This document shows, piece by piece, positions 42,665 to 53,390 of a stretch of 58,382 nucleotides of DNA. Each line of letters opens with the position of its first letter. The first letter of the stretch is position 1. The position numbers and the translations under genes were made by a program. The notes beneath the pieces are model-generated. The model did not search any database. It saw nothing but the letters and a program-made list of their open reading frames with translations, and was not told where the DNA came from. The DNA is from Lachnospiraceae bacterium (GTDB lineage Bacteria; Bacillota; Clostridia; Lachnospirales; Lachnospiraceae): contig SVEF01000017.1 of the NCBI GenBank assembly GCA_015057585.1, forward strand, positions 1 to 58,382, read 5' to 3'.

Positions 42665-45600
42665 TTATTGTCTGTTGAACAGTTTATCCCAAAATTCATC
42701 CCAAGCTCCATTCTCTTTTGGATAGGTATATCTCTTCCCTGACCCATCAATAATCTGGCAAGTAACTTCATTCGACAAGGTTATTTCAATATCTACCTCC
42801 GAATTACGAATATATAGTTCATAATTAGTTCCTTTACCATCAAAAATATCGTCCTCTAAAAGTTCGGTTCCCGGAATATAAATGGTCAACGTGCGAAGTT
42901 TCTCTAAATATTCAAAGTGCAACTTCACTTTATCTTTGTGTAAGATGACTACACTGCTTTTATTATCTCCTTCTTTCAATGTAATCTGCTTATTAGGATT
43001 TTCTTCCGTGATTACAAGATAATCATCACCGCTACTTATGTCAATCTCTTGCTGCTTTACCGACGCATCTATGAAAAATAGCCAATCCGTTGAAAGCGTC
43101 AATTTCTGATGCCATGGATCATTTAAGCTGTATGGATTCTCTAATTTCTCACTAGGATAAAGATTGCGTGGCTCAGGTATTCTATAACACTTTTTCGCAG
43201 GATTATATGTCATAAAGGAGAAGATGTGATGTCCGTTTAAACCATTCTCTTCTTGATAATAATGCGACCTTGCATTTGTGAACATAGTACCAAACTTATG
43301 AAATTCATTATTTAATTTGGTAATCAAGTTTGATGAGGACACTACTTCTGTTAAATAATTAGTACAGTTCCAGTTACTAGCCGTCTTTTGATAAACACTT
43401 GCATCCGGATACCATACAATTCTTGTATCAATATTCTTATACGCATCTAAAACGATATTATTCCATGCAATTCCATTTGCACCATTCACTGTTATAGCAG
43501 GTGTATTTGTATATGCGCAAACATACATTGCAAGTGCTCCTCCCAAAGAGTGTCCAGTAAGATTTATGTCTTTATATTTACCCGTATAAATAAAACACAC
43601 TAACTCGTAATAATCAAGTGCTTCAGGAAATTGTTCAGATAATGTTTTCATTGCCGCAAATTCAAGATCGCTTATATAGTCTTTCAAATCATCGCTTCCG
43701 CCATAGGAAACGGTAAGGCTCTTTGTATTTGGATTTAAAAACGTCATAGCAGTAAAACCACTCTTCGCAATTGATATATAATCTAAAATGATACATTCAC
43801 CTATCATGGTGCGTAGATATAATTCTGTATCAAAGGTTCCGCTATCTTTAATAACCGTTTTTAATATGCCTTCTTCCCTAAGCGCATCAAGATATTGATT
43901 TACCGTCTTTGTCTTTTTACCTACAAATTCTTGCAATATTTCCTTAGCACGCTCATTTCTTCCCGGATAATATACTAATTCACTAAAAGCAAATGCACGA
44001 TACTCTTCCGAATATGTATTATCCTGTTTTACAGCTATTGCACCAGTTCTATCATAAATACGATAAGAAACACCATATGGTAAGATAAGTTCAACGTCAA
44101 CAAAGGATTTTTTAATGTTTACTTTGTAATTTGAACCTGCATCGGTACATACGATATCTTTTTGCTCAATTTCAATACCCGTAATATAAATATCCACTAC
44201 AGCCGGAGTCTCCAAATCACCAAATTGTAATTTTACTTTTGGATCGTGTATTATACATGAAATTTTTCTAACATCTGAACCATCTTCCTTTTTATCAATC
44301 AACAGCATAGAGTCATGAAGGTTGTTCTTTGGTACCACAACATAATCTACATCACTTATATCCACTTGATTGTGTCCACCCATCGTTCCGATAAAAAATA
44401 GTCCATCCGTAGCAATAGACAATTCTTGGTGAAATGGATCATTCAGGCTATATGGATTCTCCAAAGTTTCACTTGGAAACGCGTATTGAATTTTTCCTGT
44501 ACGATCAAGCGAATAAGGTATTGTAAATCGACTTTGTTCAGCATCATAAACCATAAACGCAAATATATGATGCGTCCCTACTTCATTCGTTTTTTGATAT
44601 GGCAACACAATTCCTTTTGTATACTTCGTGCCAAAATCATGAAACCAATAATTCAAAGACGTAGAAAAGAAACCATTCACACTAAACTTTATTTGTTCGG
44701 TCAAATAATTGGTACAATTCCAATCACCAGCCACCTTATGATAGACATTTGCCTCTGGATACTTTGCTATTCTCATATTAATGTTCTGATACGCATCTAA
44801 GATAATATTATTCCATGCAATTCCATTTGCACCGTTTACTGTTATAGTAGACTCATTTGTATACGCGCAAACATACATTGCGAGCGCACCACCTAAAGAA
44901 TGACCGGTAAGCTTAATTTCTTTACACGTTTTCTTATAAGTTGCTCTTATTTTCTCATAATAGTCAAGTGCTTCCGGAAATTGTTCTGGAAGAGACTCAC
45001 ACATTGCAAACACAGCATCTTGTGTCCAGTCTTTCAGCCAATCATTTGGTTCAGTACCCCCGTAAGAAATCGTAATGCTCTCTGTTTCCGGATTAAAGAA
45101 TGCCATGGCAGTAAATCCGTTTTTTGTATTTGGCTGATAATCCAAAATAGAACACTCTCCTATCATAGTACGTAAATACAATTCCGTATCAAATGTTCCG
45201 CTATCGCCAATCACCTTTTTTAACAAACCTTTCTCTTTAAGTGCATCAAGATATTGGTTCACAGTCTTTTCTTTATTACCAACATACTCTGCCAAAAGTT
45301 TTTCGGCTTGTTTATTTCTTCCCGGATAATATACCAATTCACTAAATGCAAATGCTCGGTACTCCTCCGAATACGAATTGTCCTGTTTGCTGCTAACAGA
45401 TGACGGTGTTATCGGTGTAATTGTCGAAGAATCATCCACCACATACTTACCACTCACATATGCCGTCTGACCTTTATAAACCAAACGATACCATCCGGTT
45501 TCATTACATCTTCCGGTAACTATTATTTTATCATCCTTTTTTAATACGCCTAATTTATCACCCTTTGTGGATGGCAAGGAACGTACATTAACGTCTGCCT

Positions 45601-48403
45601 TCACAGACATGGATTGCTCCAAATCAGTGAACGTAAATTCCGGCTTAGATGTCGGTGGCTCCGGTGTTATCGGTGTAATTGTCGGTGGTTCTGCGGGCGG
45701 TGTAACACCGGCCGTAACATAATTTCCGCTTACATATGCCGTTTTTCCGTTGTAAACAAAACGATACCAGCCGGTCTCAACGCACTTTCCTGTAACAAGA
45801 ATCTTTTCATTCGCTTTTAACGACCCCCATCTGTCTCCCTTTGTTGACGGTAAGGAGCGCACATTGACATCTTCTTTCACATACATTGTCTGGTTTAATT
45901 CGACAAAAGTATATTCCGGGCCGGATGTTACCGGAGGTGTCGTCGGTGGTGCCGTTATCGGTGCCACCTGTGCCGTAATATACACTTTCTCACCAAGATA
46001 TGTATTTTCATCATAATACGCAGTTACACATACCACATAGTTGCGCCCTGCCTTTAAGGTCCCAGCCGGGATAACCACACTCGTTTCACGGATTTTCGTA
46101 CTCGGCACTACCCAGTTATTTAAGCCCGTTGTTATATCCGAAACCGCATAATGGTAGTATTTTGCATTCTTTGCTTCTGTCCACATGAGAATTAAACCTG
46201 CATCTGCAGAAACCGTCGCATCCTCAGCCGGACAAACGATATCAAATTCACCCACTTTAACTTTCTCAGTAGGAGTCGGCGGAACCGTCACCGGTGCATC
46301 TACTACTTTTACCTTTGTGGAGTACAATTCAACACTGCCGCCGTTCTCATTTTTAGCATAGATATACAAACGGTAGGTTCCCGCTTTTGTAAAGATATCC
46401 TTACCTACGACAAAGCTTCCTGCCTGATTCAGATTAAACGAACTCTTATGTAAACCCTCCTGCGAGTAGAGGACATAGTTATAGTTGTTATTACTCTCCA
46501 AATACGTATTGATGTGTACTTTATCTATCGTTCCTCCGTTTCCTTGTACATAACCTGATAAGGAGAAGCTGTCTCCTATTGTCACTGTCGTTTCAATATC
46601 TATGTTCGAAATATATGGGGCCGGTACCGGAGTTGGCGTTGGTGCTGCTGCCACCTTAATATCCACAGAATAAAGTTCCTTGCTTTCTCCGCCTTCGTTT
46701 TTCGCATAGATAAACAATCGATAGGTACCCGGTTGTTCAAAAATATCTTTACCAACTTCATAGGTCCCGACATTACTCATTTCAAACCAACCATTACCCA
46801 GTCCGGATTCAGAGAACAACACATACTGCCAATAATTATTGCTTGGCATGTAGGTATTGATATGAACCTTATCGAGCATGGCTCCGTTTCCTTCTATGTA
46901 ACCGGACATAGAGAAAGTGTCTCCCATCTTTAAACTCGTCGGGATATCCATTCCCCAAACATATGGTTCCGGCACCGGCGTCGGTGTTACTTCTGCTTTC
47001 TCCACCCTGATTTCCATCGAAATCAATTCTGCACTATCTCCACCTTCATTTTTCGCGTACAAGAACAGAAGGTAGGTTCCTTCCTTCTCAAAAATGTCTT
47101 TTCCTACCACATAACTACCTGCTTTGCTCAATGAAAATGAGGTTACATTTAATCCTTCCTCCGAGAACAAAACATAATTATAGTTATTGTTACTTTTCAG
47201 ATAAGTATTGATATGTACCTTATCCAACGTTCCGCCATTTGCCTTCACATAACCTGACAAGGAAAATGTATCTCCCATTTTCACACTCGCCGAGATATTC
47301 ACATTGGAAGCATACGGTTCCGGCACCGGCGTCGGTGTTACTTCTGCTTTCTCCACCCTGATTTCCATCGAAATCAATTCTGCGCTTTTTCCACCTTTAT
47401 TCTTCGCATACAAAAACAGAAGGTAGGTTCCTTCCTTCTCGAAAATATCTTTTCCTACTACATAACTGCCTGCTTTGCTCAATGAAAATGAGGTTACATT
47501 TAATCCTTCCTCCGAGAACAAAACATAATTATAGTTATTGTTACTTTTCAGATAAGTATTGATATGTACCTTATCCAACGTTCCGCCATTTGCCTTCACA
47601 TAACCTGACAAGGAAAATGTATCTCCCATTTTCACACTCGCCGAGATATTCACATTAGAAACATACGGTTCCGGTACAGGTGTCGGTGTTGCTCCTGCTT
47701 TTGTTTTAAAATCGACATAGGTGCCCCAGGAATCCACATCATTATAAGCGGTAACATAAATGCGATATTTCATTCCCGGTTCCAGATAAGAAGCACTGAT
47801 TTTGTATGACCTATTTGTTCCTACTTTGGTAGATGGAATAATTTCTGTCCCCTCGGTACGATTCACAAGGCAAACCCTATAATATTCCACATTAGAGGAA
47901 GATGACCACTTGACAGTCAGGCTTGAATCCGCATCCACATAATCTCCTTCTGAAGGATTTGTAATCTCAAAATCGCCCGGTTCTTCCAATTCTGTTATTG
48001 TAACATCCTCTTCATACAGTAAAACACCGGTTCCACCTTCATTTTTTCCCCATACCTTTACCGTATATGTGGTGCTATTAAACATAATATCTTCACCTAT
48101 AGTAAAACTTCCCAACTTAGACATTCTATAGCTGGATGTGTATGGAAATTCTTCTGCAATTACTCCAGAATCATTTGAGTTATCCGGATCATAATAATGA
48201 ATATAGATTTTCTCAATCGTTCCACCATCCCCATAAACAGTTCCCGAAAATTTTAATGTGTCACCAAAGGTATACTCATCGTCATTTAAACTTCCGGTGT
48301 AATACGGTTCCGAAGCCGAATTGACACTCACTGGAACCATGACCAGCCCCGTAAGTAATAAAACTGCCATAATAAATACTAAAAATTTTACCCTCTTTCG
48401 CAT
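42665..48403 (-). CDS. large secreted protein: Ig-like repeats, two SH3b domains, two tandem class 3 lipase domains
   Basis: 1912 residues from ATG 48403 (MRKRVKFLVFIMAVLLL), GGAGG upstream. After a signal peptide come two divergent beta domains, then four Ig-like repeats of about 117 residues (about 241-698) joined by TPTPVPEPY linkers, a fibronectin-like domain, and bacterial SH3 domains at about 839-896 and 931-988 (DVNVRSLPSTKGD in both). Two homologous alpha/beta hydrolase domains follow, each with YGG oxyanion region and nucleophile LTGHSLGGALAMYVCAY (Ser near 1167 and 1618) and a C-terminal HHIF that supplies His. Each lipase is followed by a beta domain. SH3b suggests cell-wall binding; substrate lipid unknown. 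No sortase motif at the C-terminus. Confidence 0.85.
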   Translation of the reverse strand: MRKRVKFLVFIMAVLLLTGLVMVPVSVNSASEPYYTGSLNDDEYTFGDTLKFSGTVYGDGGTIEKIYIHYYDPDNSNDSGVIAEEFPYTSSYRMSKLGSFTIGEDIMFNSTTYTVKVWGKNEGGTGVLLYEEDVTITELEEPGDFEITNPSEGDYVDADSSLTVKWSSSSNVEYYRVCLVNRTEGTEIIPSTKVGTNRSYKISASYLEPGMKYRIYVTAYNDVDSWGTYVDFKTKAGATPTPVPEPYVSNVNISASVKMGDTFSLSGYVKANGGTLDKVHINTYLKSNNNYNYVLFSEEGLNVTSFSLSKAGSYVVGKDIFEKEGTYLLFLYAKNKGGKSAELISMEIRVEKAEVTPTPVPEPYASNVNISASVKMGDTFSLSGYVKANGGTLDKVHINTYLKSNNNYNYVLFSEEGLNVTSFSLSKAGSYVVGKDIFEKEGTYLLFLYAKNEGGDSAELISMEIRVEKAEVTPTPVPEPYVWGMDIPTSLKMGDTFSMSGYIEGNGAMLDKVHINTYMPSNNYWQYVLFSESGLGNGWFEMSNVGTYEVGKDIFEQPGTYRLFIYAKNEGGESKELYSVDIKVAAAPTPTPVPAPYISNIDIETTVTIGDSFSLSGYVQGNGGTIDKVHINTYLESNNNYNYVLYSQEGLHKSSFNLNQAGSFVVGKDIFTKAGTYRLYIYAKNENGGSVELYSTKVKVVDAPVTVPPTPTEKVKVGEFDIVCPAEDATVSADAGLILMWTEAKNAKYYHYAVSDITTGLNNWVVPSTKIRETSVVIPAGTLKAGRNYVVCVTAYYDENTYLGEKVYITAQVAPITAPPTTPPVTSGPEYTFVELNQTMYVKEDVNVRSLPSTKGDRWGSLKANEKILVTGKCVETGWYRFVYNGKTAYVSGNYVTAGVTPPAEPPTITPITPEPPTSKPEFTFTDLEQSMSVKADVNVRSLPSTKGDKLGVLKKDDKIIVTGRCNETGWYRLVYKGQTAYVSGKYVVDDSSTITPITPSSVSSKQDNSYSEEYRAFAFSELVYYPGRNKQAEKLLAEYVGNKEKTVNQYLDALKEKGLLKKVIGDSGTFDTELYLRTMIGECSILDYQPNTKNGFTAMAFFNPETESITISYGGTEPNDWLKDWTQDAVFAMCESLPEQFPEALDYYEKIRATYKKTCKEIKLTGHSLGGALAMYVCAYTNESTITVNGANGIAWNNIILDAYQNINMRIAKYPEANVYHKVAGDWNCTNYLTEQIKFSVNGFFSTSLNYWFHDFGTKYTKGIVLPYQKTNEVGTHHIFAFMVYDAEQSRFTIPYSLDRTGKIQYAFPSETLENPYSLNDPFHQELSIATDGLFFIGTMGGHNQVDISDVDYVVVPKNNLHDSMLLIDKKEDGSDVRKISCIIHDPKVKLQFGDLETPAVVDIYITGIEIEQKDIVCTDAGSNYKVNIKKSFVDVELILPYGVSYRIYDRTGAIAVKQDNTYSEEYRAFAFSELVYYPGRNERAKEILQEFVGKKTKTVNQYLDALREEGILKTVIKDSGTFDTELYLRTMIGECIILDYISIAKSGFTAMTFLNPNTKSLTVSYGGSDDLKDYISDLEFAAMKTLSEQFPEALDYYELVCFIYTGKYKDINLTGHSLGGALAMYVCAYTNTPAITVNGANGIAWNNIVLDAYKNIDTRIVWYPDASVYQKTASNWNCTNYLTEVVSSSNLITKLNNEFHKFGTMFTNARSHYYQEENGLNGHHIFSFMTYNPAKKCYRIPEPRNLYPSEKLENPYSLNDPWHQKLTLSTDWLFFIDASVKQQEIDISSGDDYLVITEENPNKQITLKEGDNKSSVVILHKDKVKLHFEYLEKLRTLTIYIPGTELLEDDIFDGKGTNYELYIRNSEVDIEITLSNEVTCQIIDGSGKRYTYPKENGAWDEFWDKLFNRQ
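46629..47680 (-). repeat. tandem 351-base Ig-domain repeats
   Basis: The units ending near 46980 and 47331 are nearly identical in DNA over about 351 bases, pointing to recent duplication; the flanking third and fourth units are more diverged. The junctions encode the Thr-Pro linkers. Confidence 0.8.
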
Positions 48404-48552
48404 AATGTTCCTCCACTTTTTTATTATTCTCGCTTGACCTTTACAATATAGCATACTGACTACCATACGTGCGAGAAGGGGAGGATTTTCCTTTTCGGTT
48501 CCTCCCCAATATATATAATATTCAATTATTATAGCATTACTGCATTTTTTGT

Positions 48553-48571
48553 GTTACACTACAAGTGTAAC
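48553..48571. promoter_or_regulatory. palindromic operator upstream of the lipase gene
   Basis: GTTACACTACAAGTGTAAC, perfect 8-base arms around 3 bases, in the 220-base gap between the membrane protein gene and the lipase gene. The half site TTACACT recurs at 50208 and, inverted, at 51535-51542. Confidence 0.6.
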
Positions 48572-48623
48572 TGCCGCTTTCTTTCAATATCTTTCTATGA
48601 ATTAAGAAATTCTTTTCTGTTCT

Positions 48624-50147
48624 TTATTCGACTGCGTGCGCGCATATAATCATTCCTAAGAAAGAAACTAGGAATGCCATCCAAACCCAAAAAGACAATT
48701 TATATTCAATTATTATAGCATCCGGCAAAAAGTGACGAATTAACAGAGCATATAAAATACATGCGAACAATATTAGCATCAAAAGTCCACCAATACATCC
48801 TACACGAGTCTTCCTTGCCTCCGCCTTCCCTGCCTCCGACTTCCGTCCTAGCCGTTCCAGCTCCGTTGTACCTTTTCCTATAGCATCAAATACATTCGCT
48901 GAATAGCGTGGATTTATTAATGCATATACTAACCCATCCTTTTTATTAATTATTCCCGCTCTGTTCGGATCCCCTAAAAGCGACTTCTTCAAGTCATTCA
49001 GGGAATAAAATTCCTTCATTATTTCTTCATACTCTCCTACGTTTTTATCCAACAAAAATTCCGCATACTGATAGCAACGCAAGCAATACAGCAATATAAA
49101 AATAGTTTCATCACTTAGTTCGTCGATAGAATATTCTCTAAAATACAGGCCAAAATACCCCCATCCGAATCCCCAAGTTGCGGCACCATAAAGGTCATTA
49201 AATGAACTTAACGTATTAGCATTACCCTCTTTCAGAAATTCCTGTATACATATTCCCTCGACTATGAAATTTTCTAAAGTTTCTTTTATTCCTCCATATC
49301 CTTTGTTTCTCCACTCGATTATCGGTGTTATGTAGTTCTCTATTACATTTTCAACCCTCTGTTGCGATAATTTGTATCCAAATTTCCAGTCCTTGCTCTC
49401 CGGTCCCTCGTTAAAATTCCCCGGATTCACAAACATTTTCCAATGTTTTCTGAGATATTCCTCAATCAGTTGATTACGTTTCCTCAAAAGGTACTCTGTA
49501 TTAATCTCTGCAGTAATAACTTTTGCTGTTCTCAATTCCTTCTTATATTTAGACAAAAAATAGATTTCCTTTCGAATACATTCTCCAAAATACTCCATCA
49601 AACTCAAAATACTACCAACACTGCTAAAACGCGGTCTTCTGCTGTAATATTGATCAGAACATATTTGCCAAGAAGAAGAGAAAAGATCAATATAATAATC
49701 CATCGTTTCCCATTCCATTATGTCACGATAAGTTCTCTCACTACAATATTTTTTCCACCGCGTTTGAATTGCATTGGACATCATATCAATTTTCTCTCTG
49801 GCCTTCCATTCTCTCTCAAAAGTAATAGTTTTTTCGCGAAATTCATCTATCTTTTTTCTGCGTTCACGGACGAACTCATCGCCCTCAATAACTTCTTGTC
49901 TTAAGGCTTCCCATTCCCGCTCTTTCGCCTCTTGTGCTTCCCTGCTCCATATACTTACTTTCTCAGCGAATATATCATTAATCTTCTCTGCATCTTTTAA
50001 ACTTGTCTCTGCCTCGAATATTCCTTTATGCCGGTCTACCATTTCTTTTGTTTTTGCCGCGGCAGATTTTCTTCCATCCCACAGCGCAACCTCTGGTGCT
50101 TCGCCTCTTTCAAACATTTCTTTAGCTTTTCTTTCGTTCTCTGTCAT
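48624..50147 (-). CDS. large helical membrane-anchored protein of unknown function
   Basis: 507 residues. Residues 1-130 are highly charged coiled coil (many Glu/Lys/Arg). The middle is alpha-rich and aromatic (KYCSERTYRDIMEWETMDYY, ATWGFGWGYFGLYF). Two C-terminal membrane segments, near 440-465 (CIGGLLMLILFACILYALLI) and 480-505, anchor it with the bulk in the cytoplasm. No family recognised. AT-rich compared with neighbours. It is divergent from a small XRE regulator that probably controls it. Confidence 0.6.
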   Translation of the reverse strand: MTENERKAKEMFERGEAPEVALWDGRKSAAAKTKEMVDRHKGIFEAETSLKDAEKINDIFAEKVSIWSREAQEAKEREWEALRQEVIEGDEFVRERRKKIDEFREKTITFEREWKAREKIDMMSNAIQTRWKKYCSERTYRDIMEWETMDYYIDLFSSSWQICSDQYYSRRPRFSSVGSILSLMEYFGECIRKEIYFLSKYKKELRTAKVITAEINTEYLLRKRNQLIEEYLRKHWKMFVNPGNFNEGPESKDWKFGYKLSQQRVENVIENYITPIIEWRNKGYGGIKETLENFIVEGICIQEFLKEGNANTLSSFNDLYGAATWGFGWGYFGLYFREYSIDELSDETIFILLYCLRCYQYAEFLLDKNVGEYEEIMKEFYSLNDLKKSLLGDPNRAGIINKKDGLVYALINPRYSANVFDAIGKGTTELERLGRKSEAGKAEARKTRVGCIGGLLMLILFACILYALLIRHFLPDAIIIEYKLSFWVWMAFLVSFLGMIICAHAVE

Positions 50148-50207
50148 TGCATTTTCCTCCCAAAATATTTTTTATCATTTTACCACTTGTACTTTGTTTT
50201 TGCAACA

Positions 50208-50216
50208 TTACACTTT
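50208..50216. promoter_or_regulatory. TTACACTTT motif between the membrane protein and XRE genes
   Basis: Shares the half site TTACACT with the palindrome at 48553 and the inverted copy upstream of the 51366 gene. A second similar TTGTACTTT lies at 50187-50195. Confidence 0.4.
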
Positions 50217-50285
50217 GCATTTGCAGTATTTTGTATTGTTTATCTATCTTTTGAAAACAATTAAACTATCCGTGAGGTGAACATC

Positions 50286-50522
50286 ATGAATGAAAGACGT
50301 AAACAAGAATACAAAATGATTGGACTAAATATAGCCTATTACAGAAAACTAAAGGGACTTACTCAACTTGAACTCGCAGAGGCAGTCAATATCAGCCGCA
50401 CCCATATGAGCAACATCGAAGCACCTAATATGCACACTTCCATTTCTCTGGAAACATTATTGGACATTGCGGTTGCGCTTGACATCCCGGCTGCTAGTTT
50501 ACTTACATTTAAAAACGTTTAA
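50286..50522 (+). CDS. small XRE-family regulator
   Basis: 78 residues, essentially one helix-turn-helix domain: MIGLNIAYYRKLKGLTQLEL, then AVNISRTHMSNIE and a fourth and fifth helix ending DIPAASLLTF. ATG 50286 has GTGAGG eight bases upstream; a GTG at 50277 overlaps that site. Divergent from the 507-residue gene. A strong terminator follows. Confidence 0.75.
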   Translation: MNERRKQEYKMIGLNIAYYRKLKGLTQLELAEAVNISRTHMSNIEAPNMHTSISLETLLDIAVALDIPAASLLTFKNV

Positions 50523-50526
50523 ACAA

Positions 50527-50574
50527 AAAAAGTAGAAGGACACAGTGCACTTCACTACCATCCTTCTACTTTTT
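50527..50574. terminator. strong bidirectional terminator
   Basis: Arms AAAAAGTAGAAGGA and TCCTTCTACTTTTT, 14 perfect pairs with a 20-base loop, T-runs on both strands, between convergent genes. Confidence 0.85.
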
Positions 50575-50591
50575 CTTGCCACTTAAATTAC

Positions 50592-50882
50592 TTAAACTGC
50601 CTCCGGCAGACAACATTCCGTAAACTCAACGGAACCATCTTCCATGTTTACATTACAGCTTGCATAATACGGAGCAAACTCTTCATCATCTATAAGCAAA
50701 TAACCTGTCTCTTTTTCTTCCGGCTCCGGTCGGTCATCAACGCCGACATAGCATTCCATAATTCCGTCATTCTCCCCACAAGAACATACTCCTAAGTCTG
50801 CATGCTTCTTGCAAAACTCATAGCCAATCTTGTCAATACATGCCCTGATTCCGATTCTTTTTGCTTCTTCTGCTGTTAACAT
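50592..50882 (-). CDS. small acidic protein of unknown function
   Basis: 96 residues, strongly acidic (DDRPEPEEKETGYLLIDDEE), with six Cys including CSCGE. No family recognised. One base separates its start from the stop of the 160-residue gene upstream, and AAGGAGGT gives a strong ribosome site, so the two products are made together; small acidic partner next to a predicted enzyme recalls toxin-immunity or enzyme-chaperone pairs (inference). Confidence 0.6.
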   Translation of the reverse strand: MLTAEEAKRIGIRACIDKIGYEFCKKHADLGVCSCGENDGIMECYVGVDDRPEPEEKETGYLLIDDEEFAPYYASCNVNMEDGSVEFTECCLPEAV

Positions 50883-50883
50883 A

Positions 50884-51366
50884 TCAAAATACCTCCTTCA
50901 ATAATTCTTCGAAAGTCTCTTTAAAAAATTCATGTTCGTTTCCGGTTGTATAGGATATTATAATGCTTTTCTCCTGTCCGATTTTCCTTAAGAAATTCCT
51001 GTCCGCAGCGGATGGTAGAATTCTCCCTCTGTCTGCATGTGTATGCGCAATCAATTCCAATTTTCCTGTCATTAACCTGTCATACAACGTTCCTTCAAAT
51101 TTGCAACGATGTGCCATACCATGAAACAGAACATCCTCTCTCTTCCCTCGCAACAACGCAAACTCATGCTGTGTAGCCGCAGACAAATATGCAATATCCT
51201 TTACGGTCACACTTTCTCTTTGTAGTATTACCCAGTCCCCGGATTCCGGAACCCTCTCTAATAACTTTTTCCTGTGTTCATTTAGTCCTGCCTGTCCATT
51301 TCGGATAGCCTCCAGCGAAAGTCGCATCGACTCACCGGATTTCAACACAAGTCTGTCCTCTTCCAT
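50884..51366 (-). CDS. putative JAB/MPN-like metalloprotein
   Basis: 160 residues from ATG 51366 (MEEDRLVLKSG), GGAGGAG upstream. The segment LIAHTHADRGRILPSAADRN gives His-x-His, eight residues, Ser-x-x-Asp, close to the JAMM metal motif HxHx(7)SxxD of deubiquitinase-like isopeptidases; the spacing is one longer and the upstream catalytic Glu is not certain. Phage-tail and polymorphic-toxin associated JAB proteins have similar size. Tentative. Confidence 0.5.
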   Translation of the reverse strand: MEEDRLVLKSGESMRLSLEAIRNGQAGLNEHRKKLLERVPESGDWVILQRESVTVKDIAYLSAATQHEFALLRGKREDVLFHGMAHRCKFEGTLYDRLMTGKLELIAHTHADRGRILPSAADRNFLRKIGQEKSIIISYTTGNEHEFFKETFEELLKEVF

Positions 51367-51530
51367 ATAACTCCTCCTATGTCGCAAATATCGTCCAGGA
51401 GGTCTGAAAATCTCCTGCTCATCCTTTGGATTAAAAGCATGGATTTTCAGAAAATATCACGAGATGATAAGAATGGCATTCGCCGGATTTCAGAGAAACT
51501 ATGCTTTGCCCCAAATATAACACAAAGTGT

Positions 51531-51543
51531 AACCTCTGTAAAT
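51531..51543. promoter_or_regulatory. inverted TTACACT-type motif upstream of the JAB-like gene
   Basis: CACAAAGTGTAAC, whose reverse complement holds TTACACTTT, identical to the motif at 50208-50216. Confidence 0.4.
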
Positions 51544-51550
51544 AGTGCAC

Positions 51551-51607
51551 AAAAAAAGTAGCAGTTTACACAAAAAACGGGGTGTTTTTTGTGCAACCTG
51601 CTACTTT
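51551..51607 (-). terminator. ilvC terminator, long hairpin
   Basis: Arms AAGTAGCAGTTTACACAAAA / TTTTGTGCAACCTGCTACTT-type (about 24 pairs with two mismatches) with a T-run on the minus strand. T-rich on the other side as well. Confidence 0.8.
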
Positions 51608-51661
51608 TATGTACTATATCAATTATTCTCCCTAATGTTCCCTCTATCCGTATAAATCCAC

Positions 51662-52684
<1,023 letters not shown>

Positions 52685-52702
52685 TTACATCCTCTCTTCC
52701 TT

Positions 52703-53209
52703 TTAATCATCTATATACTCGCCCATATCTCCTGCACCTCTGGAAAGGCCGGTGATACCGGTGCGGGCAATTTCCTTAATTGTGTAACCCTCTAACAATT
52801 GTACGAACGCTGCAAGCTTTGCTTCGTTTCCGGTAAGTTCCACCATCAGGGAATCCGGTGCAACGTCTACAATCTTTGCCCTGAAAATATCTGCAATGGA
52901 AATCACGGACTGACGTTCTGCCGGAGTCACGGCAACCTTGACTAAAATCAGTTCCCTGCATACCGACTGGTTTGGCACCAGTTCTTTAATTTCCTTTACA
53001 TCCTCTAACTTTGCGAGCTGCTTCTTAATCTGGTCAAGAATCTGCTCATCTCCTGTGGCAACCACGGTCATTCTGGAGTATTCCGTATTTTCTGTCGCTC
53101 CTACCGTCAGACTGTCAATGTTATAGCCTCTGCGGCTGAACAATCCGGCAACACGGCTCAATACACCAAACGTGTTTTCCACAAGAATTGATAAAACCAT
53201 TTTACGCAT
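52703..53209 (-). CDS. ilvN: acetolactate synthase small (regulatory) subunit
   Basis: 168 residues. N-terminal ACT domain SILVENTFGVLSRVAGLFSR with the valine-binding region GYNIDSLTVG, and the C-terminal ALS_ss_C domain. It activates and confers feedback control on the catalytic subunit, which is not in the window. It forms an operon with ilvC. Confidence 0.95.
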   Translation of the reverse strand: MRKMVLSILVENTFGVLSRVAGLFSRRGYNIDSLTVGATENTEYSRMTVVATGDEQILDQIKKQLAKLEDVKEIKELVPNQSVCRELILVKVAVTPAERQSVISIADIFRAKIVDVAPDSLMVELTGNEAKLAAFVQLLEGYTIKEIARTGITGLSRGAGDMGEYIDD

Positions 53210-53272
53210 TGCAATTCAACCCTTTCTCTTTTTGCCGCTTTAATTCGTTATAGCGTTAATGCGATTTGTATC

Positions 53273-53301
53273 ATTGTATACCCCAACAAGGCGAATGTCA
53301 A
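53273..53301 (-). promoter_or_regulatory. ilvNC promoter
   Basis: TTGACA (53301-53296), 17-base spacer, TACAAT (53278-53273). The short leader shows no T-box. Confidence 0.75.
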
Positions 53302-53321
53302 GAGCAAAAAGGCACAAAAAA

Positions 53322-53362
53322 TGAAAAAAATCAGGAACTGTGCCAAAACACAATTCCTGATT
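53322..53362 (-). terminator. terminator of the flavoprotein gene
   Basis: Arms CAGGAACTGTG / CACAATTCCTG (53332-53342, 53350-53360, one mismatch) with a T-run on the minus strand, just upstream of the ilvNC promoter. Confidence 0.85.
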
Positions 53363-53390
53363 CCGAATTTCATAAATTAACGCTATGATT

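Noticed and set aside
44426-44800. Rightward ORF inside the lipase gene
   Set aside because: Shadow of the leftward lipase coding sequence.
51379-51561. 60-codon rightward ORF before the JAB-like gene
   Set aside because: Lies in the promoter region, no ribosome site, composition unlike a protein.
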